From positions 46,930,443 to 46,994,442 of the forward strand of contig JACDQD010000001.1 in NCBI GenBank assembly GCA_019843655.1: DNA of 64,000 nucleotides, given 5' to 3'. The DNA comes from Lethocerus indicus (lineage: Eukaryota > Arthropoda > Insecta > Hemiptera > Belostomatidae). This document shows positions 33,910 to 45,824 of the stretch, in pieces (within the stretch, counting starts at the first letter, position 1; the number at the start of each line of letters is the position of its first letter). The notes under the pieces are model-generated. The model saw nothing but the letters and a program-made list of their open reading frames with translations, ran no database searches and was not told where the DNA came from. A program made the translations under genes and the position numbers.

Positions 33910-35085
33910 TTGTTATCGAATAGCATTAAATATAATTTTAACAAATTTTAAGATTCTCCACTTGCGGTCGCCTAATTCCACTATGATTTATTGCAAGGCG
34001 TTAAATGAGTAGAATGCAATTACGAGGCGGCACATTGCCTGATAAATTGCGAATTATGTTAACGGGCCGACAGACAAGCCAAAGAAGCCGCTAGAAGTAC
34101 TAGGGCCGCGCCAGTCGACAGCAATAAACGCGGGACTGTCTGTCACATCAGTTATAAAAGTAAAAGCTGTCATAGTAATTCTCTCCGGGAGAAGTACGCC
34201 CTGGACACCGGAACTCGAAGAACACACTCGTTCATATCCAGGAATTCTACAGGAAATTCCTAAATAAATATAACCTCGTTCTGTCGACGCACTTTTTTTT
34301 GTTAACGAGGCGAGTATTAAAAATGAGTGTTAAAAAAAATAAAAACACTGTGATATTAAATTTGGAGGAAACGATCCCTCTATTAAACGATAAGGCGTCT
34401 TGAACAAAATTTCAGAAACTATTAATCGCAATCCTTATCACCGCCAGATATAAGGCTTTCCTTATTCATTTAATAGGCGATATTAGGAGATATTATACTG
34501 GCCGCGATAATAACATCACGGCGATACGACATCTCCCTGTAGGATATGTCCCTCCATTAAAAAAAATTCTTAAGGAGATTGGACTTTCATTTAATTCCTC
34601 CTGAACCAGAAGCTAAAAAAGAGATTAAAATATTTCTTATTCCAAACTTATTCTAGTCTAAAATGTGTCTAGCTTAGTTCCAAGATGACGACATCTAAAA
34701 AAATGCCTTAAATTAACAAGAACTAAATTCTAACGAGTTTACTGGTAAGACTGGCCAGTTTAAGCAGTCGAAATAAGCATCTAAAGCAAAAATCGGTCCG
34801 CCACCAGAATTCTAACCATGGCTACACATTACGTAGGTTGGTACATTCCTAATTTATTTTTCATTACATATACACAGAATATCGTAGAGAATATACAAAT
34901 GTTATTTAATAATTGCATGGGGACCTTTATATATTTATATACACGAATACCGGTTTAAATAAGTATTGTGCACAACTATGGTAAGGTACAGGGAAAGTTA
35001 ATATAATAAACACCCAAGAATTTACTCACCAAATCGAAATGTTGAAATCGGACTGAATTTAGGAATTGATTATTGATGGAAAATT
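33910..35085. other. Spacer, nothing recognised
   Basis: AT-rich sequence with no recognisable gene, RNA or repeat family. Confidence 0.35.
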
Positions 35086-35190
35086 CGGTCCACTAATAGG
35101 GTTCGATCCCGCGTTATATATCTCGACAAACTGTATTTGAGAGCGGCAGCCTCGCAACTGCGCTTTAAGAAGACGAGATCATTTACAAAG
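35040..35190 (-). repeat. tRNA-derived SINE-like unit
   Basis: On the minus strand 'agcgcagttgcgaggctgcc' looks like an A-box region, and 'cgggatcgaaccct' follows about 55 bases later as a B box. Beyond it the sequence 'ggaccgaat', 'ccatcaataatcaattcc', 'attcagtccg' parallels the unit at 46800-46950 (ggacctaat, ccattcaatttgaattgat, 'tctggtcg'). Two copies sharing both the tRNA-like head and the following body are good evidence of a SINE family. Confidence 0.55.
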
Positions 35191-35689
35191 TAACACACTG
35201 GGAAACTAAATTCTACGCCCCCCGAGGAATTCAATTTTCTGTTTAACCCGCGTAACGGCTTCCCCGTTGCGTGTAATTTCGATGTCGGGTTGTAACCACT
35301 TCGGAGTTCAACCGCCCTTGTTCGTCGCTTATTGGGTTACGCACGGTTGATCGTGATAATTACAGTTTCGGGGGCCAATAAAAATGGCGGAATCAAGTCG
35401 GTCGGATTTCAATTAAAAAACGCGGGACGCCTCAATTGGGACGGATTTATTTGATACCAAGTGAGATCCGGGGATTAGCATTACGCCGCTCATAGGACCG
35501 AAGCTTGAAAAGATTAAACCGAATCTGAATTTTATTTCAAACAGCGCCGAATTTAATTCCCGGCAATTAGTAAAATTGGGCGTAAGTCGATGAGTTACAG
35601 AAGCTCAGGCCGACTTCGTATAGGTTCTTCCAAACTCAAATAATTAGGGTAATAAATTTTCTTAAAACAGAAAATTCATCCCGCTCCTT

Positions 35690-35915
35690 AGACGATATAA
35701 AAAAAAAGGTTGAAGAGCACCGACCTGAACTATCCATATCTGGAAGCAGACGACACCCAAGAGAGCCCCAGATGGAAAGGGCAAAAGCCCTTCCAATGGA
35801 ACCCGCTCAGGTGGTTTAGAAAATAGGAAAAATCCCGGAGTTACAGGGGTTGGCCTGCCAACCGATGGTCTTCCCATAACATTACACGATCCTACCGTTA
35901 TCTAGTTAGCGATTA
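35690..35915 (-). repeat. Family C repeat
   Basis: The reverse complement of 'ggaagcagacgacacccaag', 'gggcaaaagcccttcc' and 'aggtggtttag..aaaaatccc' matches the copy at 62755-62880 ('gggatttttacc', 'ggaaccacccgag', 'gaagggtttttgcccattcc', 'gtctgcttcc'). Its right end 'ctgccaacc..tcttcccataacat' and 'cacgatccta' matches 56812-56845. A 71-codon minus frame crosses it without a motif. Confidence 0.75.
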
Positions 35916-35939
35916 TCCATATCACCTTTATCAGTCACG

Positions 35940-36110
35940 TTGACATTGATCGGAACAGAAACAATTGTCTGGGCCGTTATAAAATATCTGGGAATAACCC
36001 CAGATAGAAAGGTTCATGTTTCTAATGCATTAATCAAACCGCCTGCATGCACCGTTTGGAGCAGGAAAAGCACAGGGATGGACGTACTAGATAATATGGA
36101 AAAATTCACG
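35940..36110 (+). pseudogene. Non-LTR reverse transcriptase fragment
   Basis: The frame reads MTLIGTETIVWAVIKYLGIT and PDRKVHVSNAL. 'V-K-Y-L-G-I-x-x-D-x-K' is the conserved motif that follows the catalytic core in Jockey/R1/I-type reverse transcriptases, and the preceding 'G-x-x-I-x-W' spacing fits. After residue 31 the likeness fades. About 65 codons stay open, but there is no start, catalytic centre or end of an enzyme here. It sits between family C and a (TA)n tract. Confidence 0.65.
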
Positions 36111-36295
36111 AATAGACAAAACAATATTTTGATTGAACAATAATTGATTCATAGAGTGATTCCATACTCATTCATATCGCTAACCATTGTCGCTACTCAA
36201 TGTCCTCAACCGATAATCCGAGAAAGACATAACCGCAAAAAAATCCCTTCCAATCTAAAAAACAATGACACTCCCAAAATGTCAAAACAAGGACA

Positions 36296-36296
<1 letters not shown>

Positions 36297-36356
<60 letters not shown>
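36297..36356. repeat. (TA)n microsatellite
   Basis: An uninterrupted TA repeat of about 60 bp, ending about 7 bp before the outer end of a family A left arm. Confidence 0.95.
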
Positions 36357-36359
<3 letters not shown>

Positions 36360-36360
36360 T

Positions 36361-36687
36361 AATATACCTGTTTTGTGGTTTGCGAGGGGTTGGAATACTG
36401 TAGGTTCGTTATGTTTCTGTCTCCTCTCGCTGGTTTGGTCTTTTGCTAGACCGGTTTCGGCTGCTCGCCATCTTCAGTAGCGGTGTTAGTCACTGTTAGC
36501 ACTTTGTTAGCAGTTTTTTGGGCATCCTCACTGCACTGTCACTTTCACATGTACTCTCACACAGTACATTGTGTGGTATCATCAATGTGCCAATAGTGAC
36601 TAACACCGCCGAAGATGGCGAGCAGCCGAAACCGGTCTAGCAAAAGACCAAACCAGCGAGAGGAGACAGAAACATCATGAACCTACA

Positions 36688-36690
<3 letters not shown>
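36361..36690. mobile_element. Family A foldback element, nearly complete copy
   Basis: The left arm (36364-36510) is complete from 'atacctgttttgtggtttgc' through 'gaggggttggaatac', 'gtttctgtctcctctcgctg', 'ctagaccggtttcggctgct' and 'cgccatcttcagtagcggtg'. The loop (36510-36590) contains 'ctcactgcactgtcacttt'. The right arm (36590-36690) reads 'agtgactaacaccg', 'gatggcgagcagccgaaacc', 'gaggagacagaaacatcatg', then stops at a (TA)n tract about 50 bases short of its outer end. The arms pair over about 100 bp with few mismatches, making this the best-conserved copy here. Confidence 0.85.

Positions 36691-36743
<53 letters not shown>
36691..36743. repeat. (TA)n microsatellite
   Basis: An uninterrupted TA repeat of about 53 bp lying between two family A copies. 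Together with 36297-36356 it brackets the copy at 36361-36690. Confidence 0.95.
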
Positions 36744-36745
<2 letters not shown>

Positions 36746-36925
36746 CAAACCACATAATACCCACAGTACAAGTGATATAAGTGATAGTGGAAACAGGATG
36801 TCCTACAACCGTCCCATGTGTCAAAGTGACTAACACCGCTACTGAAGATGACGACCAGCCGAAACCGGTCTAGCAAAAGACGAAACCAGCCAGAGGAAAC
36901 AGTAGAACACGAAAACTACAGAAAA
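36744..36925 (+). repeat. Family A loop and right arm
   Basis: It begins directly after the TA tract inside the loop ('gacaaaccacataataccc', 'caagtgatataagtgatag'), then has the right arm 'gactaacaccgctactgaag', 'agccgaaaccggtctagcaa' and 'cagaggaaacagtagaacac'. The left arm and the outer right end are missing. Confidence 0.8.
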
Positions 36926-36929
36926 GATT

Positions 36930-37790
36930 TATTTAGCAGTTATTAACAAACTGGTTTGTATAAGTATATTATACATATAAACGAATGTAAGTATAAAGAA
37001 AATAACCAATATGAATGGAGGGACACTATATTTTTTGATATATAAATTTGGTTTCTAATGGGGTCCACAGATGAACAACAGTTGCACAACGCATACACGG
37101 TCAGCAATGTTTAGAACCCCATTAAACACAGATGTCCTATCCATAAAAAAAGTATTAAATCAGCCCACTTTCGACTGTTTAAACATTTAGTCCTGTCTAT
37201 TTACTAGAATGCGTCCAGCAAGCATTTTCGGGATAAGAAAAAAAAGCTGTTTTATTTCTTAACGTCCGTATAGAATTCAATAACTACGTGCTTAAGTTCC
37301 AGTTACATGAATGGATCTCGAGTTATGAATGTCCCCACGTTCCTTTTGTCCCGGACCGGTACTTGACGAAAGTAATTTATTTTTAAAAAGTTTTAAAATG
37401 TTTCCGCTTGAAAAATCAGTTTATCGGCGGGTAAGTTTTCCACCGGAGAATCATGATAATTAAATGGGGAGCTTTTATTCGTCCTTCCCTCCCTGGCTCT
37501 CTAAGTATTTGTTTCTTCTTTATTTTCGGAATCTTTTCCCGGTGTTCTGGTCGATGACTTAGAAAAAGACGAACCCAGTTAGGGATCTTACATTGTCGGA
37601 ATAGGCTTATGGACACTACTGTTTTCCCACTGGACCGGAGAGAATGCGGTGTCCCAGATAATTAATTATACATTCGCGGAAGCTTAACTAAAGAAAGTAT
37701 TAACAGTAAAATGACCGATGGGATTTTACAAACTCCTTATTTACAGGCTGTATTGACAATACTGGAAGTCCAGACGGGCTACCTCCTAGG
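36930..37790. other. Spacer, nothing recognised
   Basis: No gene, RNA or repeat family was found. Confidence 0.35.
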
Positions 37791-37794
37791 GAAT

Positions 37795-37855
37795 GTTACT
37801 GAAGACGAGGGAAAACCGAGACCGATCAATTGAAAGAGGAGATGATATAAATAAT
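37795..37855 (+). repeat. Family A right-arm fragment, diverged
   Basis: It contains 'gttactgaagacgaggg', 'aaaccgagaccgatcaat' and 'agaggagatgata', following the order of the family A right arm with several changes. Confidence 0.5.
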
Positions 37856-37974
37856 TCAAAATATTCAATTTGGTAAAGATGAGTCAATTTATTTTATATC
37901 AGGCATGCCAATGACTGTTTCTAGACCCGTGTTTTAGTCCAGAAAATATAGAATTATCGCAAACAAACAGCGAA

Positions 37975-38045
37975 ATATTTAAGACTCGAATTTCGATAGG
38001 GCGTTAACCTGTAAACCCGGGTTCCAATCGATTAGAATTTATAAC
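37975..38045 (+). repeat. tRNA-like sequence, weak
   Basis: 'gggcgttaacctgtaaac' followed by 'ccgggttccaatcg' resembles the 3' half of a tRNA or SINE head, with a B box that has one change. No cloverleaf can be completed. Confidence 0.2.
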
Positions 38046-38832
38046 CGAATCCCACGCACAATGTACTTCGAATTTTCGACTGGGAAAATGCGGATATATT
38101 GTCCTGCGTAAGTTCGGATTCAAAAGTTTTTTAATTTTAAGTTACGACTAGAGTTCTTATAATTATATTTAGTGACAGTACGATTTTATAACACTAAATG
38201 TACTTTTGGTCGAGAATCCACGGATTGACGGCTCGGTGGATCCCCACAGAACGGTTCCGAACGACCAGTTAGTTTCAAAATACGGTTGTAAATAAATAAT
38301 TAGTTGTGTCGGACTGAAATAATGTTTCCCGTCATAAAACGGTGTTGGAGCCGTGCCCGGGAAAATTAAGAAAAGTTGCGGCAGACCGAGCCGTGAAGGA
38401 GTGAGAGAAAATGTTTTGTTATCTGGTTAGAAGGGCCTCCGGGGCACTGCTAGGAGACACCGCGGCCCAACCTTTAATACCGGGGCGTTATTTTTGGGCG
38501 AGAAAAACGTCGGTAAAGCCAGAACTGGAGAAGCGCCAAGGGGCCCCGACTCCCACAAGTCTCGCCACCCTTCCCCCGGCCACGATCATCGCCTCGCCTC
38601 GCCTCGCATACGACCACTCAACAATAATTCCGCCCGAAATTTCGCCCTGAAAAACGCATTTCGGACATACGAATTTCGGATTTTCCGAAATTTCGAAAGA
38701 TGGGAGATTCTGAAAGCGACGCGCGGGTTACACGCTTCCTTCATATCTTCCTTGCGAAAAGAAAAGCGATGTTATAAACGCAATATTAAGTTGGAGTTTT
38801 CCGGTTTTCGTGGTGAAAAAGAGTCCTATCCA

Positions 38833-38875
38833 CGATGGTGAGAATCCAAAACCGGTCTAGAACAAGATTTAGATA
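38833..38875 (+). repeat. Family A arm fragment
   Basis: 'acgatggtgagaatccaaaa' and 'ccggtctagaacaagattt' match the centre of the right arm. Confidence 0.5.
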
Positions 38876-38879
38876 GGTC

Positions 38880-41180
38880 ATTTACTAACATTTCGGATCT
38901 TTACCAATAATTCTTTGTCGAGCGAAACAACTTTAAAGCGTAATGACCGTAAACCAGAATTTTCAACAGAAACTGTTTTAAATTGCGGCTTAGCCACTGG
39001 ATTACGATGATAGAACACTTAGGCGTTTTTTCCACGAATTTCCCCACGGAAGACGAAGGGGAGGAGACGAAAACAGGGCGATAATAAGTTGTGGAGGTTT
39101 GAAAATAAGTTGAATGACGACGACTCTCGAACAAGATTCGACGTGTTATCGCGTTCGGAAAAAGCTTTAAATCAGGCGCCCAGATCTTTACGATAAGGGC
39201 ACTCATTAATTCAATAACCGATTCTACGCCAGGAAGGGTAGAGCGGACATTATGAAATATCTCTAGTGATTATTTGTTCCTGAAAAGTAAGCTCTTAATA
39301 TGTTTTAACTCCCGGGTCTCATTCTATTCGGATACGTTCGTTTAGAGCTCGGTTTGAACTTTCTTCGATCGAGATATCATATTCAGTTATAGAGTCTCGT
39401 TTATGTTCAATGTATTTTAAACGGTTTTCTGACATTTAACCGCTGGAAATTATAAGCTGAGGCGAAAAACTCGAGGGCGATATGCAAATGGAATGAAACT
39501 AGCCGGCCACATGCATCCCCCTATGACTGCGAAACTCGGTTTTAAAAATAGAACCCACCGTCGCTGTAAGACGAATTCCGGAAGTATTGTTCACCAACTC
39601 ACGAAGAGCCTAGTATTCAAAAAAGAAACCAATTTCCGACGGAGGGAATCATTTCGGAGGGCCAACCGAACGTCGGTTTTTGCAATCAGATTGTCACTAA
39701 TTAAAATCTATAGTTTATGGAGAATAAAACAAAAACTAAAATACTAGAAGAAGGAAGAAGGATCCATAAACGCAAAATTAGAATCAATAACGGAAAGTTG
39801 TTTTGAAAGAAAGAGACAGTAAAAGGTCTATAGCTGCTTAATTAGAGACATTAAAATTCCAAATGGAAAAATCCCTTGTACCTAGAGTTACACTTTTGTA
39901 TGGACACCAAAAATTACTCAGTGATATATATATCAATACACCCCCAGTAAGTACTAAGGTATTAACAGTACATATCTCACGGTTACCGTTCCCTCGATAT
40001 TTTTTCCGCAATCACTTCGGTCCCGAAAAGGTCTGTTAGCACACAGGGTGAAACACGTAGACTTATATTCCGAAACCAAATATACTTCGACATACTAACC
40101 GAAAACTACTGCCAATGCCGAGAAACCGAAAGCCCCCCCCCCCGAAGACGAGACAGCCCTTGGACGGTAAACAATGAGTCGAAACGGCCATTGGAAATAA
40201 TTCGGTGGAATTTTCGAGAAAAAGCTGGAATTCACCGCTAGTTACACTCACATAATCGTCTTCTGCCCGTCCGAATAAATCAAAATAACCGTGAATTCCG
40301 ATTAAATTCATTGAACTCCGGTTTCTCTCTAGGCAGAGGGGATCGCTCAGATTTTCAATCCCGGATTAAATTTCAAATAAGTTAGTCTAATTAGAGATAC
40401 GTAATTTTGGATGTTATCCAATTGTCCAATTCCCAAATTCGGACTACGATTTTGTCATCTCCGCGCACTATCAATAAATCAGACCGTTGAAATAAATCGA
40501 AATTAACGCACGAGTCAAGCGCGGGGTAGTAAAAGATAAAGTCGTAAATAACGAGCCCGAGTTAAATGTAAAGTAGAAGAAGAAGGGGAGGGGGTGAAAA
40601 GAGAGGAGGGGGGTCCGTCAAATGAAAAAGGTTTAAATCAAGGACTCGGCGTCTCGTGGCTGTTAGCCGGTTCCGAAAATAAACTTTCGCCACGACTCAG
40701 TTTAGCAAACCCTGGGGCGAAAACGTATCTCGTTCCTCGGGAGTTAACGGAGTTACCACAGCGCGGGACATTTATTCGATTTAAATTTTCCCGCACCGAA
40801 AACCGATCGGGAAGGAATCGCGGAGGCGATATGTAGTGGAGAGGGAAATATTACCGATGGCAGGAGATGTGTCGGCGTTCGTACTCCTCTTTATCTCCAT
40901 GGCGACCGTGGCAGAACACTCCCGCGTAAGACGCACTATCTCTAACTTGTAACGAGTCACAGAACGGGGCCTAGACCCGGACGGAACGCTCCTTCGCCGG
41001 CCCGTTGTCATCTTCTAATAGCCCGAGAGAGCTCCCCGACACCGAACCAAGTCCCGACAGTTATTTCAAGCTCACAAACTCCCATGTTCTTTTTAGACCA
41101 ATTTAAATATACTCAGCGCACGAAGTTAACTATAGGGAGCCCTATTTCTGATCCACTGCCCCCGAAATATCACAATTCTA
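38880..41180. other. Spacer, nothing recognised
   Basis: About 2.3 kb with no gene, RNA or repeat family. An 11-base C run lies at 40133-40143. Short open frames on both strands (38901-39206, 40063-40311, 40594-40836) lack motifs. Confidence 0.35.
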
Positions 41181-41194
41181 AAATACTTCGTCCC

Positions 41195-41400
41195 TACCTC
41201 TTCTCTAGGCGGAGGGGAGCTAGTGGCCGGCCTAGCGGCGACCTTCCTTCCGCACCGAGGCAGTTCGGGGCGCGGAAATATACCCCGGAAAAAGACCCCG
41301 GGCTTAAACTTTTTTTCCCGAAGCCCTGGAACGACCCATCGTCAAACGATCCTAACGACGACCCCTGGAACGGGCCAACGAAACCTTCCCGAAAATAATT
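41195..41400. other. GC-rich patch
   Basis: GC-rich sequence with overlapping short frames on both strands (41084-41398 and 41223-41447 on plus; 41194-41454 on minus). None shows a known domain. Confidence 0.3.
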
Positions 41401-41487
41401 TGGAATACCTGTTATATACGAGTGAAGTAATCGAACAGACAGAATGACCCCCACGAGTATGCCATGTGCCGGAGTTACTCACCACTA

Positions 41488-41515
41488 TATAGCTACTGAA
41501 GATGGCGAGCGGATC
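41488..41515 (+). repeat. Family A arm fragment
   Basis: 'agctactgaagatggcgagc' is an exact match to the start of the right arm. It runs directly into repeat E. Confidence 0.65.
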
Positions 41516-41518
41516 GTC

Positions 41519-41698
41519 GATTCGCTTGTTAGAACAGAATTTCTCCTACCCTCAATTTCAGGATAGTCTTTCTCAGGACGTTGTCGAGTATAGTAGTTGT
41601 GCGCTCTTACCGTATAAAATAAAAACAAACGATAAGTTTACATATTATAACAGTACGATAACAGGGGGCCGCAAGGTACGAGATAGGAAGAGGACCAC
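41519..41698 (+). repeat. Repeat E, unit 1 of a direct duplication
   Basis: It shares with 41833-42008 the blocks 'agaacagaatttctcctacc', 'ctcaattt', 'gtctttctcaggacgttgtc', 'taaaataaaaa.aaacga' and 'cagggggccrcaagg'. The two units are offset by 315 bp. The type of element is unknown. Confidence 0.85.
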
Positions 41699-41832
41699 AC
41701 AGATCTAGTAATACGAGCAAAGAAAATGTAAGATGGCGGTAAAGAGTAGTACTCCCGGGAAGGGTCTATCGTTTACCGATAAAGTTTTATTACTAAAAGC
41801 CTCCTTTTTGTTATAGTCTCCTGAGATTCTAT

Positions 41833-42008
41833 AGAATCGCTTCTTAGAACAGAATTTCTCCTACCCTCAATTTTAGGTTAGTCTTTCTCAGGACGTTGTC
41901 GAGCGTTGTAGGTGCTCTTGTGTAAAATAAAAATAAACGAGATGTTTGTATTTTTACCGGATAATACAGGGGGCCACAGGAAAGGAACGAGATAGAAAGA
42001 GGCCCACG
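41833..42008 (+). repeat. Repeat E, unit 2 of a direct duplication
   Basis: Second copy of the blocks listed for 41519-41698. The 134 bp between the units ('gatggcggtaaagagtag' and neighbours) are not repeated elsewhere that I can see. Confidence 0.85.
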
Positions 42009-42030
42009 GTTAAAAAGATGTTGAGGAAGC

Positions 42031-42110
42031 CCGGTCTAGAATTCCTAGAATACAGTTCCAGGAGGGCGGTGACGCAACGCTCCAACCAGCGGGTGCACCG
42101 GCTACCACCG
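42031..42110 (+). repeat. Family F repeat, internally deleted copy
   Basis: 'ccaggagggcggtgacgcaa' followed by 'ccagcgggtgcaccggcta' matches 30641-30725 with about 30 bases missing between. A 193-codon minus frame (42010-42591) begins in unrelated sequence and ends in this repeat. Confidence 0.6.
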
Positions 42111-42599
42111 TCGATTCGAATTTGCACGGGCATTTGCTAACAACGCACGTGAACCGGATGAAACACATGTGGCCCATTCTATGATTACATAACTCGAATG
42201 TTTGGACCCGAGAGACTGCTCGGGACAACTCCAATCTGCTGAATCGATGCGGTAATATAGATCCCGCCGGGGGCCGATATATGTGCATATACAAACAGTA
42301 GAGACAGACTAGTACGGCATAAGACCGGTCTACAATACCGAACAACACGTATGTCCCGAATAAATGCCAAATCTTAAGCTTCAGTCCTGAAAATTCTTTT
42401 TCCCGAAGCTGTGAGTCCACGACATATGATCTTTTAAAATCCGATAAAATTTCTGAAATATTTAATAAAACCGGAAATAAGCTCCTGAAGACAGATTCTG
42501 CCTGAAATAGTGGGGCATTTGTTATGCGAGTCCGGGCACATTTCGCCTGATAGTTCAACGGGAACCAGTTTCGGATGTATCCCAATATCAAAAGCTCCG

Positions 42600-44060
42600 A
42601 GCTACGGAGATTTATATGGACTGCCCCATCAGCAATTCTACAAAAATTTTAAAGTCCTTTTTCCTCGATTGTTTGGCTAATCGTGTTATGTCCCGACAAT
42701 ATTATATGTCACTATGGTTGAATTGCTTTGGAACCGAATAATCAAGCGGTTGAAAATTTGTTTACCTTGTTGGAAAAGACATTCCTGTAAAATAACATGC
42801 TTGCAAAAGGCTGGATGAGATACCTTAAGTGGAGTAGGGAAGGAAGAAGGAGAACCTACCAGTCCGTACACAGCCTCCTTCTCAGTAGTCCAACCACCCG
42901 AGTTGTTAATAGAGCAATTATTCATTTAAAAGGAGGGCGCGTATTATAACTATTGCATTTTGTATTAAAATTATTTTATTTATTTGAATGAGAATCAAAC
43001 AGCTTAAATCAAATTCCTTTGCAAACCGCGAATTAACTGTGTAAACTCCAATTGGACTGCCAATTAATTATTGATCTAAAAGTTTTAAGTTTCGCTTGAC
43101 TTAAAGTTTAAATTACTCTGACGCAATTTTAAGTTTCCACTTTTGAAGTCCGAAAAACGCCTGATGTTATAAGTTTCATTTGTAAACATGAAAACATTGA
43201 AACAACCTAAATAATTATGTTTTTAAGAAGATAAAATCATTTTATTCTTACCGATTCCTTTAAATTATTTTAGCTTCCGTTAGGCAAAATTTTGCTAAAT
43301 ATTTTAAGTTTTTTTACAAAATATTATTTTATTATAATTCTAATACGGTGCAAGATATAGAAACCGTTATAGACGATGCCTGTTTCAGAAATAATTAATT
43401 AGAAATAATTAATGTTTAATATAATTAATTAGCTCATATTCTAGGATGAGTACATCAGACCACTGGGAATAAAACAAAAGTTTTTCCTAATAATGTTTCT
43501 CTTTACTGGCGGAAATTCGCATGTTGTTTATTCGGAATACGATATTTATTAATTAATTCCAACCCAAGTAATAATAAGGACAACACATTTAATTGCAAAC
43601 TACCTGCCGTAAATTCATTACTGAAAGTGTTTGTGAAGCGTACTAGGATACGTGGACTTACGCGGTCTAAATTAAGAACGTACTTTTCAATTCCATCTTA
43701 ATATCATGAACCTAAACGTCGCACCAGTGATATTTGAATGAAACCAATGATTGATAATGAAATTGAGATTTTTTTTACGAACCAACTTGATAATAATATT
43801 ACCAAATTGTGAACAAAACCCTGATCTAGAGAGCAGAATAGAGATGGAAGTGGCAAAGTAATTACATGCACTTAACTAGCCGTTCTTTAATGTTTATATA
43901 TTATATAATGAATATAGTGTATTCAAAGAATAATTACACCTTTCAGAATATATTATCGTTTTAAGTTTTATTGATCGGCTTCCAGATTGTGGCTGTAACA
44001 CATGAGGCGAGAATGGTAAAACTACGACCTGGAAAAATCAAAATAAATATAGAAAATTAT
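42600..44060. other. AT-rich spacer, nothing recognised
   Basis: No gene, RNA or repeat family was found. Confidence 0.35.
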
Positions 44061-44067
44061 CCTAGAC

Positions 44068-44106
44068 CGATTTCGGCTCTCACAAAGTTAGCAGCATTCA
44101 GTCAGA
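44068..44106 (-). repeat. Family A arm fragment, inverted
   Basis: 'cctagaccgatttcggctct' is the reverse complement of the arm core, followed by 'gttagcagcattcagtc'. Confidence 0.5.
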
Positions 44107-44109
44107 AGA

Positions 44110-45590
44110 TTAGCCGGGCATGTCGGTACTGAATTATTTCTGCACTGTTGCTTTGTAGGCGAATTTACTGACGGAATACTACTGTTGCGAAGTGAAAACC
44201 GTTCTAACGTAAGACCGATTAATAAGACAAATTAATAGTATCTCAAAAGGTTGGAAAAAACCCATACCCGTAATTTGGTAAATAGTCCTAAGAGAGGTAC
44301 CTTAATCAACTCGTAATGTGTGTATGTATTTGACCCAGGCCTCACTAACGGCAGTTGAAAATCAGAAAGGATAACAAGCCTTTCAAAACAAGCCCAGGAG
44401 AAACATTGAAGGCGTTGTGGGATAAGAAAAAGTTACATTCAGTAGGGGGTAGTCAAAAATTGTGTAGGAACCATCTGACCTATGAAACCGGTAATTATTC
44501 CTTCAATACTCCGAATTATAAAAGGCACAATCACAAAAGAACAAATTATCTACAGCCGCGTTATTTTTGGTGGGTGATCTTAAGATCGGAAAAACGTTCA
44601 CAATGTAGGACGTTGAATCCTAAAAAGTCAAAATGTTCTAGAAACAAATCCTTTAATTTGTGTACGGCTATATTTGAATACATAATTGTATTATTGATCG
44701 GTTAAAATGTACGGGGCTACTGACAACGATATAATAAGAGCGAAACTGGTTTCATGCTAGAATAGCTCACATGTCAAAAATTTTTTTTTAATCGAATCCA
44801 TTTCAAGAAAAAGGTCCCGGTTTTGCGCCAACTTGTGGACACCAACTTTACCATAGCCGGGATGCCAGACAGATATTCAAACGAGTCTTTGTATTCTCCA
44901 TTTTATATTAGTATTCCTTCATTAATCAGAATTAATTTCAGTCAAATGTTTGGGCCTACCCTCTGCACGAATTCCTTGACCATTCGGTAGTAACTTGTAA
45001 TCGTGGTTTCTGCACATGTCAGACAGTGCTTCGTCGGTAGCCGACATAATTAGTACTTCATTAACAATATTAGGATTAGATCAAATAGGCGATTTTTTTT
45101 CTCACCAGATCCTGTCTTCATTATAAATTCTCGTTCGTTGTAAATGAGTATCGATATAATTCCAAACATAAGTATATACTAGCTTAATATGTTATGTAAT
45201 AATGCCGTCTACCCCACGAAAACATATCACAATTCCATGTCACCAGATTAATATACTGGAATCTTAGCTGGACGGGCTTGAGTCATTGTTTTCCTTTCTA
45301 GGGTACTCGGAGGTAGATTAAAAACCTTCGTTTTTCAGAATCTGAGGGAAAAAATGAAGGCGTTAAGATTTTCGAAGGGTCTTAATTCCAGTGAGTATAG
45401 AACTACACAGACGCTATAGTAACAACATAATAACACGTTACCGACCCAAGCCTGCCTGTAAAATGGAATCCTTCGGATGGAATGAAACCGATCTATTTCA
45501 ACATTTAAAGACGGGAGCGGCGGTTCGGGCAACACAATAGCGACCGCCATCTCTGGAGTGGAGTCCAAACTAAAGGTCGTTTTCTTTCTG
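44110..45590. other. Spacer, nothing recognised
   Basis: It contains a 116-codon plus frame (44355-44705), lysine-, arginine- and asparagine-rich, with no motif I recognise. No repeat family was found. Confidence 0.35.
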
Positions 45591-45591
45591 T

Positions 45592-45822
<231 letters not shown>

Positions 45823-45824
45823 GG

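Noticed and set aside
42010..42591. 193-codon minus-strand open frame, the longest outside microsatellites
   Set aside because: I recognise no domain, its last part is the reverse complement of repeat F, and composition is not gene-like. Kept only as a remark.
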